A DNA stretch of 64,000 bases from JABSSA01 sp039984715 (GTDB lineage: Bacteria; Pseudomonadota; Alphaproteobacteria; Rhodobacterales; Rhodobacteraceae): positions 186,001-250,000 of the forward strand of contig JBDWUA010000008.1 of the NCBI GenBank assembly GCA_039984715.1. The letters are read 5' to 3'. This document shows, piece by piece, positions 24,846 to 33,736 of this stretch. Every line of letters starts with the position of its first letter. Within the stretch, counting starts at the first letter, position 1. Both the position numbers and the translations under genes were made by a program. A model generated the notes under the pieces. That model saw only the letters and a list, made by a program, of their open reading frames with translations. It did no database searches and was not told the DNA's origin.

Positions 24846-25676
24846 TTAGCCTGCGGCACCAATTTGTGCGACCGCTTCATCAGTGGACCAAACGGCGTTT
24901 GCCATGTAGCGGAAATTTGTCAGCGCAGCGAGATATCCATCCCCTTCAGGGATAATTGCAGCGGCTGTCGCATCTTTGACCACAGCTACCTCAAATCCCT
25001 GCTCTAACAATTCCCGCATATGGGATTCTGTGCACAGGTTTGCCGACATTCCGGACAAGATTACCTGATCAACACCCCGTTTACGCAGCTGCAAAGACAG
25101 ATCATTGGTGTCGTTGCCGTATACTTTGTGCGGCGACGTCACGATGGTCTTACCGTCTTCGATATATTGCTTGTATTGCGGCATCCAATCCGCGCCAGAC
25201 CCTTCGAAACCATCAATGTTCAATGGTCCCTTGCGATCAAACATACCGATTTTGTGCATCAGTTTTTCCAATGCACCCTCAAATTTCCAACCATGATCGG
25301 TTGGATAGTAATAGTGCGGTGACACAGCGACTGTGATGTCAGCCGCTTTGGCCGCTTTGAACAGAGTTTCAATATTGTTGACGGTGTTATGTTCAGTCAC
25401 CGACTTGCCGACAACACCCCATGTTACGCCGTCCGGGCTTAGAAAATCGATCTGTGGGTCGGTCACGACCAATGCCGCCCGGCTAAGGTCCAATTTCATA
25501 TCTGAAGGGGGCAAAGCAGGTTCTGCCGGATCGGCATAAGGATTTGCACTTTGCGCGCTTGCCGATGTTGCAGCCGCAGTCGAGGCCGCGGCGACGGTTG
25601 CTGCTATTCCACCGCGCAGGGCGGTGCGACGTGAAATACGTGTTTCGTCATTGTCATGATCGTTGCAATTGCACAT
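24846..25676 (-). CDS. Tat-exported cysteine hydrolase (isochorismatase family)
   Basis: A 276-residue hydrolase of the isochorismatase-like family. The N terminus has a twin-arginine signal (SRRTALRGG at 15-23, then an Ala-rich hydrophobic stretch to about 42), so it should act in the periplasm after folding in the cytoplasm. The catalytic triad fits Asp73 (VVTDPQIDF), Lys174 (SPHKVYGND) and Cys205 (SGMSANLCTES). Before the Tat motif there is an unusual CNCNDHDND segment that could bind metal. The substrate (an amide, or a phenazine- or siderophore-related compound) is unknown. It is divergent from an AraC-type regulator that may control it. Confidence 0.9.
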   Translation of the reverse strand: MCNCNDHDNDETRISRRTALRGGIAATVAAASTAAATSASAQSANPYADPAEPALPPSDMKLDLSRAALVVTDPQIDFLSPDGVTWGVVGKSVTEHNTVNNIETLFKAAKAADITVAVSPHYYYPTDHGWKFEGALEKLMHKIGMFDRKGPLNIDGFEGSGADWMPQYKQYIEDGKTIVTSPHKVYGNDTNDLSLQLRKRGVDQVILSGMSANLCTESHMRELLEQGFEVAVVKDATAAAIIPEGDGYLAALTNFRYMANAVWSTDEAVAQIGAAG

Positions 25677-25801
25677 TTGTCGGGTTCCTCCATGTGTTTC
25701 GATGATTTAACCTAGGAAGCCTCACGTGCCTTTCCGTCCAGATTGTGATCTCAAGTGTAAACTTAGGTCTCTTTTCGTCCAGCGTTCTGCAATACTGCCT
25801 C

Positions 25802-26716
25802 ATGAACTTCGAGCACGTCTTCAATGAACTAGAGATTGCCACAGATCCTTTCGCCATTTGCGAGCTGCAAGGGCAATGCGATCTTGGGATGGGCAAAGAC
25901 GCGGCTGTGACGCTTCATTATGTGTTATCAGGCAAAGGCCAGATTCAAATCGCCGGGCGCCCGCCTCTTAAGGTTGCCAAGGGCTCGTTTGTGTTAATAC
26001 CCGCACTGCAAAGCCACAACTTACGCTGCTTTGGGTATTCCGATGATCTGATACCCGACTGCAAACCAGCCGAATTAAAACTTGCCAGCTTAATGGCTGG
26101 AACCGAGGAGCAAAGCGCCAGTCAGCTTACGGCGCTTTGTGCACATGTCACGATTGGATTGCGCGGCGTCACTGACATAATCGAACTGATCCGCGAACCG
26201 TTGGTCGAGTACATTTCTGACACAAGCGAAGTCAAACATGCATTGGCGGCGCTTTTGATCGAAATATCGAACCCAAGGCTGGGCAGCCGTGCAATGATCC
26301 GCGCGATTTTGACACAGTGCCTTATCGAGATGTTGCGAAAGCGTTTAGGCGAGAGGGACAGCACGTTTCGGTGGATGGCGGCGTTGTCAGATCCCTCTGT
26401 CTGGAATGCGCTACGCCTGATGCTTGATGGACCCGGTGATCCACACACTGTCGAAAGCTTGGCTGCCCATGTCGGGATGAGCCGTTCCGCTTTTGCTAAG
26501 CGGTTTGCGGATGCATATGGGTCGGGGCCGATGGAATTGCTGCGCGAATTGCGAGTGCATCAAGCTGCGCGACTGCTAAGCACAACCGATCTTCCTGTGA
26601 AACGCATCGCGGCCCTTGTCGGATTTGCATCGCGCAGCGCATTCACGCGCTTGTTCGAAAGTAAAACGAACCAATCGCCAAAATCATTCCGAGCCGTGCA
26701 TCGAAATAGCCAGTAG
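25802..26716 (+). CDS. AraC-family transcriptional regulator with cupin-type sensor
   Basis: A 304-residue regulator. The N-terminal cupin (about residues 25-110, with LHYVLSGKGQIQIAGRPPL and KGSFVLIPALQSHNL) is of the cupin_6 type. The C-terminal pair of helix-turn-helices spans about residues 205-300, with SLAAHVGMSRSAFAKRFADA and PVKRIAALVGFASRSAFTRL. The ATG at 25802 is preferred over an upstream start at 25745. It is divergent from the Tat-exported cysteine hydrolase, making that gene the likely target. The effector is unknown. Confidence 0.88.
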   Translation: MNFEHVFNELEIATDPFAICELQGQCDLGMGKDAAVTLHYVLSGKGQIQIAGRPPLKVAKGSFVLIPALQSHNLRCFGYSDDLIPDCKPAELKLASLMAGTEEQSASQLTALCAHVTIGLRGVTDIIELIREPLVEYISDTSEVKHALAALLIEISNPRLGSRAMIRAILTQCLIEMLRKRLGERDSTFRWMAALSDPSVWNALRLMLDGPGDPHTVESLAAHVGMSRSAFAKRFADAYGSGPMELLRELRVHQAARLLSTTDLPVKRIAALVGFASRSAFTRLFESKTNQSPKSFRAVHRNSQ

Positions 26717-26945
26717 AGCTCTCGATTATTCCTGTTCCGTTTTCATTTGCACATTGAACGGTTCGTTTCATTCCCAGTTGCAAAGCCAGTTTGCGGCGAC
26801 ATCGATATGGTCACCCCAAAGCCATGCAACTCATCGAAATGTGAAGCGCACGGAAAAGTGCGCGCAGGGATGATAATTGTTACCTATACTTGCATCTGTG
26901 GGGCCTTAACCCCGCTTCAAAATGCAACACCTAAAGGGGCCATGC

Positions 26946-27260
26946 ATGAAGACGACGGTGTTTTTAGTGTCATTGTCTATCGCAATCACTGGTGCATCAG
27001 TTGCAACCGCCGATTGCCCGCTTCGCCAGAAATTGCGCGATGATCGCAGATCGCTGAGCCCCCTTGTGGGTGTGGCCGCACGGCATCGGGACTTTCTGCA
27101 CAGCTACGGGGTGACGCTTGAAGTTCACGGGTTCGGCGGCACTTATGCGCCGCGCGCCGCGTTGTTTGCCGCGCTTGAGACTTCGGGCTGTGATCCAAAG
27201 CTAGGCCGATGGATCAAGAACAAAGCTCGTCATCCGCGCCGGGTCAACGACAGCCGTTAA
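26946..27260 (+). CDS. Small exported protein, unknown
   Basis: A 104-residue protein with a Sec signal peptide (KTTVFLVSLSIAITGASVATA, cleavage near residue 23). The mature part has two Cys (DCPLRQ and SGCDPK) that could pair, and a basic end. AGGGG lies just before ATG 26946. I recognise no family. The gene stands alone on the plus strand and overlaps the end of tadA by four bases in a shared TTAA. The 225 bases upstream contain TTGTTACCTATACT near 26876-26889, a possible promoter, and an inverted GCGCAC/GTGCGC repeat near 26848-26863. Confidence 0.6.
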   Translation: MKTTVFLVSLSIAITGASVATADCPLRQKLRDDRRSLSPLVGVAARHRDFLHSYGVTLEVHGFGGTYAPRAALFAALETSGCDPKLGRWIKNKARHPRRVNDSR

Positions 27261-27712
27261 GAATTTCGACGCGTGGCAAAAAAGTCCTGCAAAAGTCGTG
27301 ACGCTTCTGTTTCAGCGATCCCATCATAGACTTCGGGAACGTGGTGAGATTGCGGATGCGAAAACACGCGAGCTCCATGCAAAACGCCACCAGATTTTGG
27401 ATCCGATGCCCCAAAATACACCCGCGCAATGCGCGTCGCGGCAATAACCCCCGCACACATCGCGCAAGGTTCTAACGTCACGTATAAATCATGGTCCGGC
27501 AAACGTTGTGTTCCGGATGCGGCACACGCTGCGCGCAAGGCTAACATTTCTGCATGGGCTGATGGGTCTGAAAGCTCGCGGGTTCTGTTTCCGGCAGACG
27601 CAACAACCGAACCACTAGGATCGACGACAACCGCGCCCACGGGAACCTCGCCCCGTTCGGCCGCGGCGCGCGCTTCGGCCAATGCCTGATCCATGAAGCT
27701 TTTGAACACCAT
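27257..27712 (-). CDS. tadA: tRNA(adenine34) deaminase
   Basis: A 151-residue zinc deaminase that converts A34 of tRNA-Arg(ACG) to inosine. The active site is HAEMLALR (His53, Glu55) and PCAMCAGVI (Cys82 and Cys85). The normal length and the N terminus MVFKSFMDQALAEAR set the start at ATG 27712; longer frames to 27856 read as unrelated sequence. It is divergent from the methyltransferase gene at 27790. The stop overlaps that of the convergent small exported protein. Confidence 0.94.
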   Translation of the reverse strand: MVFKSFMDQALAEARAAAERGEVPVGAVVVDPSGSVVASAGNRTRELSDPSAHAEMLALRAACAASGTQRLPDHDLYVTLEPCAMCAGVIAATRIARVYFGASDPKSGGVLHGARVFSHPQSHHVPEVYDGIAETEASRLLQDFFATRRNS

Positions 27713-27789
27713 ACGGTTCAGTCCCATGCCCCGCCGCGCCGTGCAAGCCTGCATTTGCGAATCCCAGCGGCGCGCCTTACCAACGCAGA

Positions 27790-28572
27790 ATGGATAGAGA
27801 TTCAGACGACATTTATGACCCGGCTTTTGTGGCTGACTTGTTTGACAGATGCTCAAGCAATTACCGTCGCTGGTCCGCCGTCGGATCTATGGGGTTTATC
27901 TGGCTTTGGCGCCGCCAATGTGTGTCCAGATTGCCCGGCCAATTGGTTCTGTCCCGCCATAAAGGCAGCGACATCAATCAAGACACCCCACAGATCTTTG
28001 ATCTGATGGCCGGAACTGGCGAAGCATGGTCTCACGTTCTTTCGGTGTTTCCAAAGGCCTCGATCACGGCAATCGACATCTCCAAATCCATGCACGATCA
28101 AGCAGTGGACCGCTTGCACACCCAGATCGCACATCGCATTGAACACCGTCAGGCTGACGCCTTGGACGCTGATCTGCCCGACGCATCCGCCGATATCGTC
28201 ATGTCGACTTTCGGATTGAAGACCCTCACGCAGACCCAACAGTCGCTGCTGGCCAAACGCATTGCGTTGGTCTTACGGCCCGGCGGTGCTTTTACTTTGA
28301 TCGAAGCGTCTGATCCAAAAGGCTGGGTTTTGCGCCCGCTCTATCGGTTTCACCTCGACTTTGTGCTGCCTTTGATCGAACGGCTATTTTTGAAGGGCGC
28401 TCAGGATTTCAGCATGTTGGGAGTCTATACGCGCAACTTTGGCGACATCACTTACTTTGCCGACGCATTGCGCGCAGAGGGGCTATATGTCAGTCAGAGG
28501 TCACACTTTTACGGGTGCGCGTCGAGCGTGGCAGGCTTCAAGCCGGTTGCGCCGCCGGTGACAACCCCCTAA
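27790..28572 (+). CDS. Class I SAM-dependent methyltransferase (UbiE-like)
   Basis: A 260-residue methyltransferase. The SAM motif I is FDLMAGTGEAWSHVL near residue 72, with the acidic loop ITAIDISKSM after it. Motif II, DASADIVMSTFGLKTL, and VLRPGGAFTLIEASDP are of the UbiE/COQ5 type. The C-terminal part is hydrophobic (FHLDFVLPLIERLF), as in methylases of quinone or lipid substrates. The substrate is not known. It is the first gene before the pseudouridine synthase, 9 bases apart, likely one transcript. Confidence 0.85.
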   Translation: MDRDSDDIYDPAFVADLFDRCSSNYRRWSAVGSMGFIWLWRRQCVSRLPGQLVLSRHKGSDINQDTPQIFDLMAGTGEAWSHVLSVFPKASITAIDISKSMHDQAVDRLHTQIAHRIEHRQADALDADLPDASADIVMSTFGLKTLTQTQQSLLAKRIALVLRPGGAFTLIEASDPKGWVLRPLYRFHLDFVLPLIERLFLKGAQDFSMLGVYTRNFGDITYFADALRAEGLYVSQRSHFYGCASSVAGFKPVAPPVTTP

Positions 28573-28581
28573 AGGCGCGAC

Positions 28582-29373
28582 ATGTCTGACAAAGCCCCCC
28601 CAGGTGATCGTATCGCCAAAGTCATCGCCCGCGCTGGTTTGGCCAGCCGCCGTGGCGCAGAAGATATCGTGCGTGCAGGTCGTGTGGCCGTAAATGGCAA
28701 AGTGATCGACAGCCCTGCGCTGAACGTATCCGAAGCTGATAAAATCACCGTCGATGGCAAGCCCCTTCGGGCGGCTGAACCTGCGCGTTTGTGGCGGTAT
28801 CACAAACCGACCGGGTTGGTCACATCTGCGAAGGACGAAAAAGGGCGCACCACAATCTTTGACAAGCTGCCCGAAGATTTGCCTCGGGTGATGACTGTTG
28901 GGCGTCTTGATATCAATTCAGAAGGTTTGCTGTTGTTGACGAACGACGGCGAACTCAAGCGAAAGCTGGAACTTCCGTCGACGGGATGGATGCGCCGGTA
29001 TCGTGTGCGTATTCACGGCAGACCATCGGACGAGTCATTTAAACCATTGCGTGACGGAATCACGGTTGAAGGCGATCGTTTTCAACCGATGCAAGTCACG
29101 CTGGACCGTCAAAAAGGCGCGAATGCCTGGGCCACGATCGGATTGCGCGAAGGCAAAAATCGCGAAATTCGTCGTGCTATGGAAGCGGTTGGATTGACCG
29201 TCAATCGTCTGATCCGGCTAAGCTATGGACCCTTCCAGCTGGGCGAACTTGCCCAGGGCGAAGTCGAAGAAGTGCGCCAACGCATTATGCGTGATCAATT
29301 GGGTCTGGCTCCGAACGCGGAACCGGAAACCAAACCCAAATCAAAGGTTCAACGCAAAAGGCGTATTCGCTAA
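28582..29373 (+). CDS. Ribosomal/tRNA pseudouridine synthase (RluB/RsuA type)
   Basis: A 263-residue RNA-modifying enzyme. The N-terminal S4 RNA-binding domain (RIAKVIARAGLASRRGAEDI, about residues 10-60) is followed by the RsuA-type catalytic domain with GRLDINSEGLLLLTNDG, where the Asp is the catalytic nucleophile. NREIRRAMEAVGLTVNRLIR is near the end. The order and motifs fit RluB, which makes pseudouridine 2605 in 23S rRNA. RluE- or RsuA-type targets are possible. A basic Lys/Arg-rich tail ends the protein. Confidence 0.92.
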   Translation: MSDKAPPGDRIAKVIARAGLASRRGAEDIVRAGRVAVNGKVIDSPALNVSEADKITVDGKPLRAAEPARLWRYHKPTGLVTSAKDEKGRTTIFDKLPEDLPRVMTVGRLDINSEGLLLLTNDGELKRKLELPSTGWMRRYRVRIHGRPSDESFKPLRDGITVEGDRFQPMQVTLDRQKGANAWATIGLREGKNREIRRAMEAVGLTVNRLIRLSYGPFQLGELAQGEVEEVRQRIMRDQLGLAPNAEPETKPKSKVQRKRRIR

Positions 29374-29553
29374 AACCGAGCACAATGCACGGATCTGGAA
29401 ACGCGCCAAACGTCAATCAGGCGAACCAAACAAGCAAACACATACAAAAGAGCAGCTAATTTGGGCGAATTCTTGAATATTTCCCCTTGCTCCTTTGTTC
29501 GCGGTATCACAATTCTCGTGCACAACACATAAAGGCGTCGACAGGGGGACACT

Positions 29554-30381
29554 ATGGCCGAGCTTTTAACAATCGAAAATCTGGGCAATTTGCTCATGTT
29601 ATGTTTCTTGCAAGCCGTACTGGGGTTCGACAATCTCTTGTACATCTCCATAGAAAGCCAACGTGCGCCCGTCGCTCAGCAGAAATCTGTGCGACGCTGG
29701 GGGATCATATTGGCCGTCATATTGCGCGTTGTTCTGCTGTTCGTGATGGTCCGTCTGATCGACAGCTTGGCGGAACCGTTCATCGTCTTTTCCGAAGGCG
29801 GATGGATCGAAGGCGGCATCAACTTTGCCACCTGTGTTTTTGTTGTTGGCGGCATCTTCATCATTTACACCGCTGTGAAAGAAATCAGTCATATGCTGTC
29901 GGTCGAACATCTAGACACAGATATTGAAGGCAAAAGCGGGAAATCCGCGGCAAAAGTCGTCGGCCTGATCGTCCTGATGAATTTGATCTTCTCGTTTGAT
30001 TCAGTGTTGTCCGCGATTGCGATCACAGATGTTTTCCCAATTCTTGCAACGGCCATTCTTTTGTCAGGGTTGGCGATGCTTTTGCTTGCTGATGGCGTGA
30101 CGCGGTTTCTGGAAAAGAACCGCATGTACGAAGTGCTGGGATTGTTCATCCTATTGATCGTCGGCGTGGTTTTGTTGGGCGAAGCGGGTCAAGCAGCGGC
30201 GCACGCGATGCATGATGATAGTCTTGCGTTGAAACTCTTTGGATACGAAGTCATCCCGATGTCCAAAACGACCTTCTATTTCTCGGTCTTGGTTTTGTTC
30301 GTCGTCGAGATCATTCAATCCGGGTACACCCGCAAGCTAAACGCAGAACGTCGTACCGCCTCAAAAATGGGCACGCACTAG
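29554..30381 (+). CDS. TerC-family integral membrane protein
   Basis: A 275-residue inner-membrane protein with about seven helices. The TerC signatures are LGFDNLLYISIES near residue 28 and LIFSFDSVLSAIAITD near residue 147. The paired acidic motifs GFDN and SFDS are thought to bind or move metal ions (Mn2+ or Ca2+ export in recent family work). It opens a cluster with XpaC, TelA, a DUF2927 lipoprotein, an SPFH protein and a zinc-ribbon protein, matching known Ter-type membrane-stress neighbourhoods. The ATG has GGGGGA upstream. The 180-base gap before it holds no visible gene. Confidence 0.92.
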   Translation: MAELLTIENLGNLLMLCFLQAVLGFDNLLYISIESQRAPVAQQKSVRRWGIILAVILRVVLLFVMVRLIDSLAEPFIVFSEGGWIEGGINFATCVFVVGGIFIIYTAVKEISHMLSVEHLDTDIEGKSGKSAAKVVGLIVLMNLIFSFDSVLSAIAITDVFPILATAILLSGLAMLLLADGVTRFLEKNRMYEVLGLFILLIVGVVLLGEAGQAAAHAMHDDSLALKLFGYEVIPMSKTTFYFSVLVLFVVEIIQSGYTRKLNAERRTASKMGTH

Positions 30382-30431
30382 TTCTGTATCGTTAATCTGC
30401 GTATATATTCGAAATCAAAAGAGTGGGACGC

Positions 30432-30521
30432 ATGAAATCAACAGCCTTACAGAAGACCGCCTATGGCATACTGCTTTTGATCCTTTTGGGTGTCAGCTCT
30501 GGCTGGCTGGGTGGTCTTTGA
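30432..30521 (+). CDS. 29-residue single-helix membrane peptide
   Basis: A very short reading frame: a basic start (MKSTALQKTAYG), a hydrophobic run (ILLLILLGVSS) and a GWLGGL end, the shape of a one-helix membrane peptide. It begins 50 bases after terC and its TGA overlaps the ATG of the XpaC gene by one base (TGATG). This coupling argues that it is translated. GGGAC lies eight bases before the ATG, a moderate ribosome site. No function is known. It may be a regulator or an accessory membrane anchor for the following proteins. Confidence 0.6.
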   Translation: MKSTALQKTAYGILLLILLGVSSGWLGGL

Positions 30522-31438
30522 TGGCACAACGTTTTGGTGGGAAATACAGCCCACAGGGCAAGTCCTCTGACCTGCCTCCGGCAGAGACACCCAATGCGTA
30601 TACCGGCGCACAGGTCAGCCCGGTCGGTGCACGCGCCAATCTGATGTTTGTCCCCCCTGTGGTGTTGATCGCAACAACAGTCACAGATGGCGCAGTGGCC
30701 ATGACCCAAGGGTTGATCAGCGCGGGCCTTATGGGGCTCGCCGCGTTTCTTTTGCGCGAAGGTCTAAAGGCAGAAGCCGCATTTAACGACCGAAAGGCCG
30801 CGCGTCGCCCTGCCATTCCGCGCAAGATTTTTGCCGCAGTGCTCTGTGCCTTAGGTGCTGCGGGTGCTGTTGTTGCCCACCAAGGCAGCTTTGGCCTGAT
30901 TGCCCCTATTCTTTTTGCCAGTGCGACCGCTGCATTGCACCTGATCGCCTTCGGCATTGACCCTCTGAAATCCAAAGGCATGGAAGGGGTGGATACGTTC
31001 CAACAAGATCGCGTTGCGCGCGTCGTGGACGAAGCCGAACAATACCTGTCCGAAATGTCGGATGCGATGCGGCGCGCAGGTGATCGCCAAATGGAAGGTC
31101 GCCTTGAAACCTTCCAGACACAGGCGCGCAAACTGATACGTACCGTCGAAGACGATCCCCGGGATCTGACTGCAGCGCGCAAATATCTGGGCGTTTATCT
31201 AATGGGTGCCCGCGACGCGACGGCCAAATTTGCAGATATCTTTTCACGCTCGCGCAGCGAAGACGCGCGAAAAGACTATGCGGCATTGTTGGATGATCTC
31301 AGCCAGAATTTCGCCGCCCGCACTGAAAAATTACTCACCGACGACCGCACTGATCTGACTGTCGAAATCGACGTCTTGCGAGATCGTCTTGGTCGCGAGG
31401 GCGTTCGCCTTCCGACCCCCAATGATGCCAAGGAATGA
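30521..31438 (+). CDS. XpaC-like (5-bromo-4-chloroindolyl phosphate hydrolysis) protein
   Basis: A 305-residue protein. The N terminus is polar (KYSPQGKSSDLPPAE). Two hydrophobic pairs follow at about 40-85 and 105-145, then a helical coiled region with EQYLSEMSDAMRRAGDRQMEG and TARKYLGVYLMGARDATAKF. This fits the XpaC family, which is paired with TelA across bacteria; the phosphatase name comes from an old phenotype and is not a proven activity. It overlaps the small peptide gene by one base and lies 8 bases before telA. Confidence 0.88.
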   Translation: MAQRFGGKYSPQGKSSDLPPAETPNAYTGAQVSPVGARANLMFVPPVVLIATTVTDGAVAMTQGLISAGLMGLAAFLLREGLKAEAAFNDRKAARRPAIPRKIFAAVLCALGAAGAVVAHQGSFGLIAPILFASATAALHLIAFGIDPLKSKGMEGVDTFQQDRVARVVDEAEQYLSEMSDAMRRAGDRQMEGRLETFQTQARKLIRTVEDDPRDLTAARKYLGVYLMGARDATAKFADIFSRSRSEDARKDYAALLDDLSQNFAARTEKLLTDDRTDLTVEIDVLRDRLGREGVRLPTPNDAKE

Positions 31439-31446
31439 GGTAAAAC

Positions 31447-32643
31447 ATGTCCGAAACCGTTCGCCAAAAGGCCGCCGAAGCAACAGCAATTGTTGAACAG
31501 GTATCTGCAATAACACTGCCCGAACCTATTGAGGCGAACGCAGTTGTTGCCTTGACCGAAGCCGATGCACCCGTGGCCGCAGAAATCAAATCTCGGATGG
31601 ACGAGCTTGATATGGGGGACACGCAGTCGATTGTGTCCTTTGGATCTGCGGCGCAGGCTGAGTTGCAAGAAATCAGCCAAGCGATGCTGGCCGATGTGCG
31701 CAACAAAGACGTCGGCCCCGCGGGCGACAGCTTGCGCGATATCGTCACCACCATTCGTGGCTTTTCGGTTGGTGAGATGGATCTTCGTCGTGAACGCAGT
31801 TGGTGGGAAAAGTTGCTGGGACGCGCCGCCCCAATCGCAAAATTCACTGCTCGGTTTGAGACTGTCCAAGGTCAGATTGACAACATCACCGACAATCTTT
31901 TGAACCATGAACATACGTTGTTAAAGGACATCAAATCGCTTGATCTCCTTTATGAAAAGACACTTGGGTTTTACGATGAACTGGCGTTGTACATCTCGGC
32001 CGGCGCAGCAAAGATTGCAGAACTGGACGAAACGGTCATTCCGGCAGCAGAAGCCGAAGTGAAAGCAGCCCCAGAAGATGATCAGGTGATGAAAGCCCAA
32101 GAGCTGCGCGACCTGCGCGCATCACGTGATGATTTGGAACGGCGCGTGCATGATCTGAAACTGACCCGTCAGGTGACAATGCAGTCCTTGCCCTCGATCC
32201 GTTTGGTTCAGGAAAACGACAAATCGCTGGTGACCAAGATCAATTCGACCCTCGTCAACACGGTTCCTTTGTGGGAAACGCAGCTTGCGCAGGCCGTTAC
32301 AATTCAACGATCCGCCGAGGCCGCCCTTGCGGTGAACGAAGCCAACGATCTGACCAACGAATTGTTGACGTCGAATGCCAAAAACTTGCGATCCAGCAAC
32401 AAGATGATCCGCGAAGAAATGGAACGCGGTGTGTTTGATATTGAATCCGTCAAACAAGCCAATGCGGATTTGATCGGAACGATTCAAGAAAGCCTTGAGA
32501 TTGCTGATGAAGGCAAAGCAAAACGTGCAGCGGCTGAAGCCGAGCTCAAGAAAATGGAAACGGAATTGCGCGAAACGTTATCAGCGGCTAAAGCCCGTCG
32601 TGACGGCGTCGGTGACACCGCATCGACATCTGTGCCGGGATAA
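31447..32643 (+). CDS. telA: Toxic anion resistance protein TelA
   Basis: A 398-residue, mostly alpha-helical cytoplasmic protein of the TelA/KlaA family, linked to tellurite and membrane-stress resistance. Visible parts: the family core SWWEKLLGRAAPIAKFTARFE near residue 120, long heptad-like helices (AELDETVIPAAEAEVKAA and RDDLERRVHDLKLTRQVTMQ), and IRLVQENDKSLVTKINSTL near 255. It is part of the XpaC-TelA pair and precedes the DUF2927 lipoprotein by 13 bases. The molecular action is not known. Confidence 0.93.
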   Translation: MSETVRQKAAEATAIVEQVSAITLPEPIEANAVVALTEADAPVAAEIKSRMDELDMGDTQSIVSFGSAAQAELQEISQAMLADVRNKDVGPAGDSLRDIVTTIRGFSVGEMDLRRERSWWEKLLGRAAPIAKFTARFETVQGQIDNITDNLLNHEHTLLKDIKSLDLLYEKTLGFYDELALYISAGAAKIAELDETVIPAAEAEVKAAPEDDQVMKAQELRDLRASRDDLERRVHDLKLTRQVTMQSLPSIRLVQENDKSLVTKINSTLVNTVPLWETQLAQAVTIQRSAEAALAVNEANDLTNELLTSNAKNLRSSNKMIREEMERGVFDIESVKQANADLIGTIQESLEIADEGKAKRAAAEAELKKMETELRETLSAAKARRDGVGDTASTSVPG

Positions 32644-32656
32644 AGGGCTAATTGTT

Positions 32657-33601
32657 ATGAAACGCTGGGTTCTACTGGCCTTTTTGTCACTGGCTCTTGC
32701 TGCTTGTGATTTATTAGTGCCCGTTGAACCCACCCTTAAACCACAAAGCCGTCCATCCGGTTTGAACACCGATGCAACTGTGCCCAGCCCCCGCGCCACG
32801 TCGCAGGCCAGTGCCGAAATCAGGGCCTATCTGACACAAGTCCAATCCGCACAATTGACTCAAGGATTGTTGCGCCGCGATGGCGGCGGGCCGGACACGC
32901 CCTTCACATCGGACATGCTTAGTCGAAACTTTGAACGCATTGCGTTTTTTAACGAATATACGGGGGCTTTGTCATCTGGGGTTTCAGGTGCTTTGGGTCG
33001 CTGGGATACGCCCGTCCGGATGGAAGTTATCTTTGGTGCATCCATTCCGCCGTCCCAACGTCGGGCTGACAAACAGGATGTGGCACAATTCGCAACGCGC
33101 CTGTCGCGCGTCACCAAGCACCCGATTTCGGTCGGCCCATCTGCGAATTTTCTGGTGTTGTTCGTCAGCGAAGATGACAGACCAGATGAAATTGACAAAT
33201 TGTCCGGGCGGTTTCCCAATTTGACACCCGCCGCACTTGCGCCGCTTAAAAATCTAAGCCGCGAAACCTATTGCGCAGTGATTGCATTTGGCCAAATGAA
33301 TAATCCGGCCAGTTACAGTGCGGCCGTCGCCGTCATTCGCGCCGAAAACCCGGATCTATTGCGCCTGTCCTGCATCCACGAAGAGTTGTCGCAAGGGTTG
33401 GGATTGGCCAATGACAGTCCACAGGCCCGCCCTTCTATATACAACGATGATGATGAATTTGCCTTGTTGACCAATCACGACGAGTTGCTGTTAGGGATGT
33501 TGTATGACAAGCGCCTTCAAACTGGGATGTCTTTGGATGCCGCACGGCCCATTGTCCGTGAAATCAGCGTTGAACTGACTGAACCCGACAGCCCGACCTA
33601 A
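32657..33601 (+). CDS. DUF2927 lipoprotein
   Basis: A 314-residue envelope lipoprotein. The start is ATG 32657, giving a lipoprotein signal (MKRWVLLAFLSLALAAC, Cys17). A longer frame upstream overlaps telA and reads poorly. The DUF2927 core is near residues 90-280 and includes SCIHEELSQGLGLANDSP and NDDDEFALLTNHDELLLGML. The HEE motif looks like a gluzincin-type metalloprotease site, as proposed for this family, but activity is unproven. It is linked to XpaC-TelA by close spacing, putting an outer or periplasmic component beside inner-membrane stress proteins. Confidence 0.88.
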   Translation: MKRWVLLAFLSLALAACDLLVPVEPTLKPQSRPSGLNTDATVPSPRATSQASAEIRAYLTQVQSAQLTQGLLRRDGGGPDTPFTSDMLSRNFERIAFFNEYTGALSSGVSGALGRWDTPVRMEVIFGASIPPSQRRADKQDVAQFATRLSRVTKHPISVGPSANFLVLFVSEDDRPDEIDKLSGRFPNLTPAALAPLKNLSRETYCAVIAFGQMNNPASYSAAVAVIRAENPDLLRLSCIHEELSQGLGLANDSPQARPSIYNDDDEFALLTNHDELLLGMLYDKRLQTGMSLDAARPIVREISVELTEPDSPT

Positions 33602-33736
33602 TTGGATCAACGCCAATTCCCCGATATGTTTAGCGCTTTGGGGTGACGAACAACAAATTCCCCTCTATTTTCAATGGTGCGCCGCTCGGGCATGTGAGAC
33701 ACTTGATCAAAGAATGACACGAAAAGGGGCAGACCC

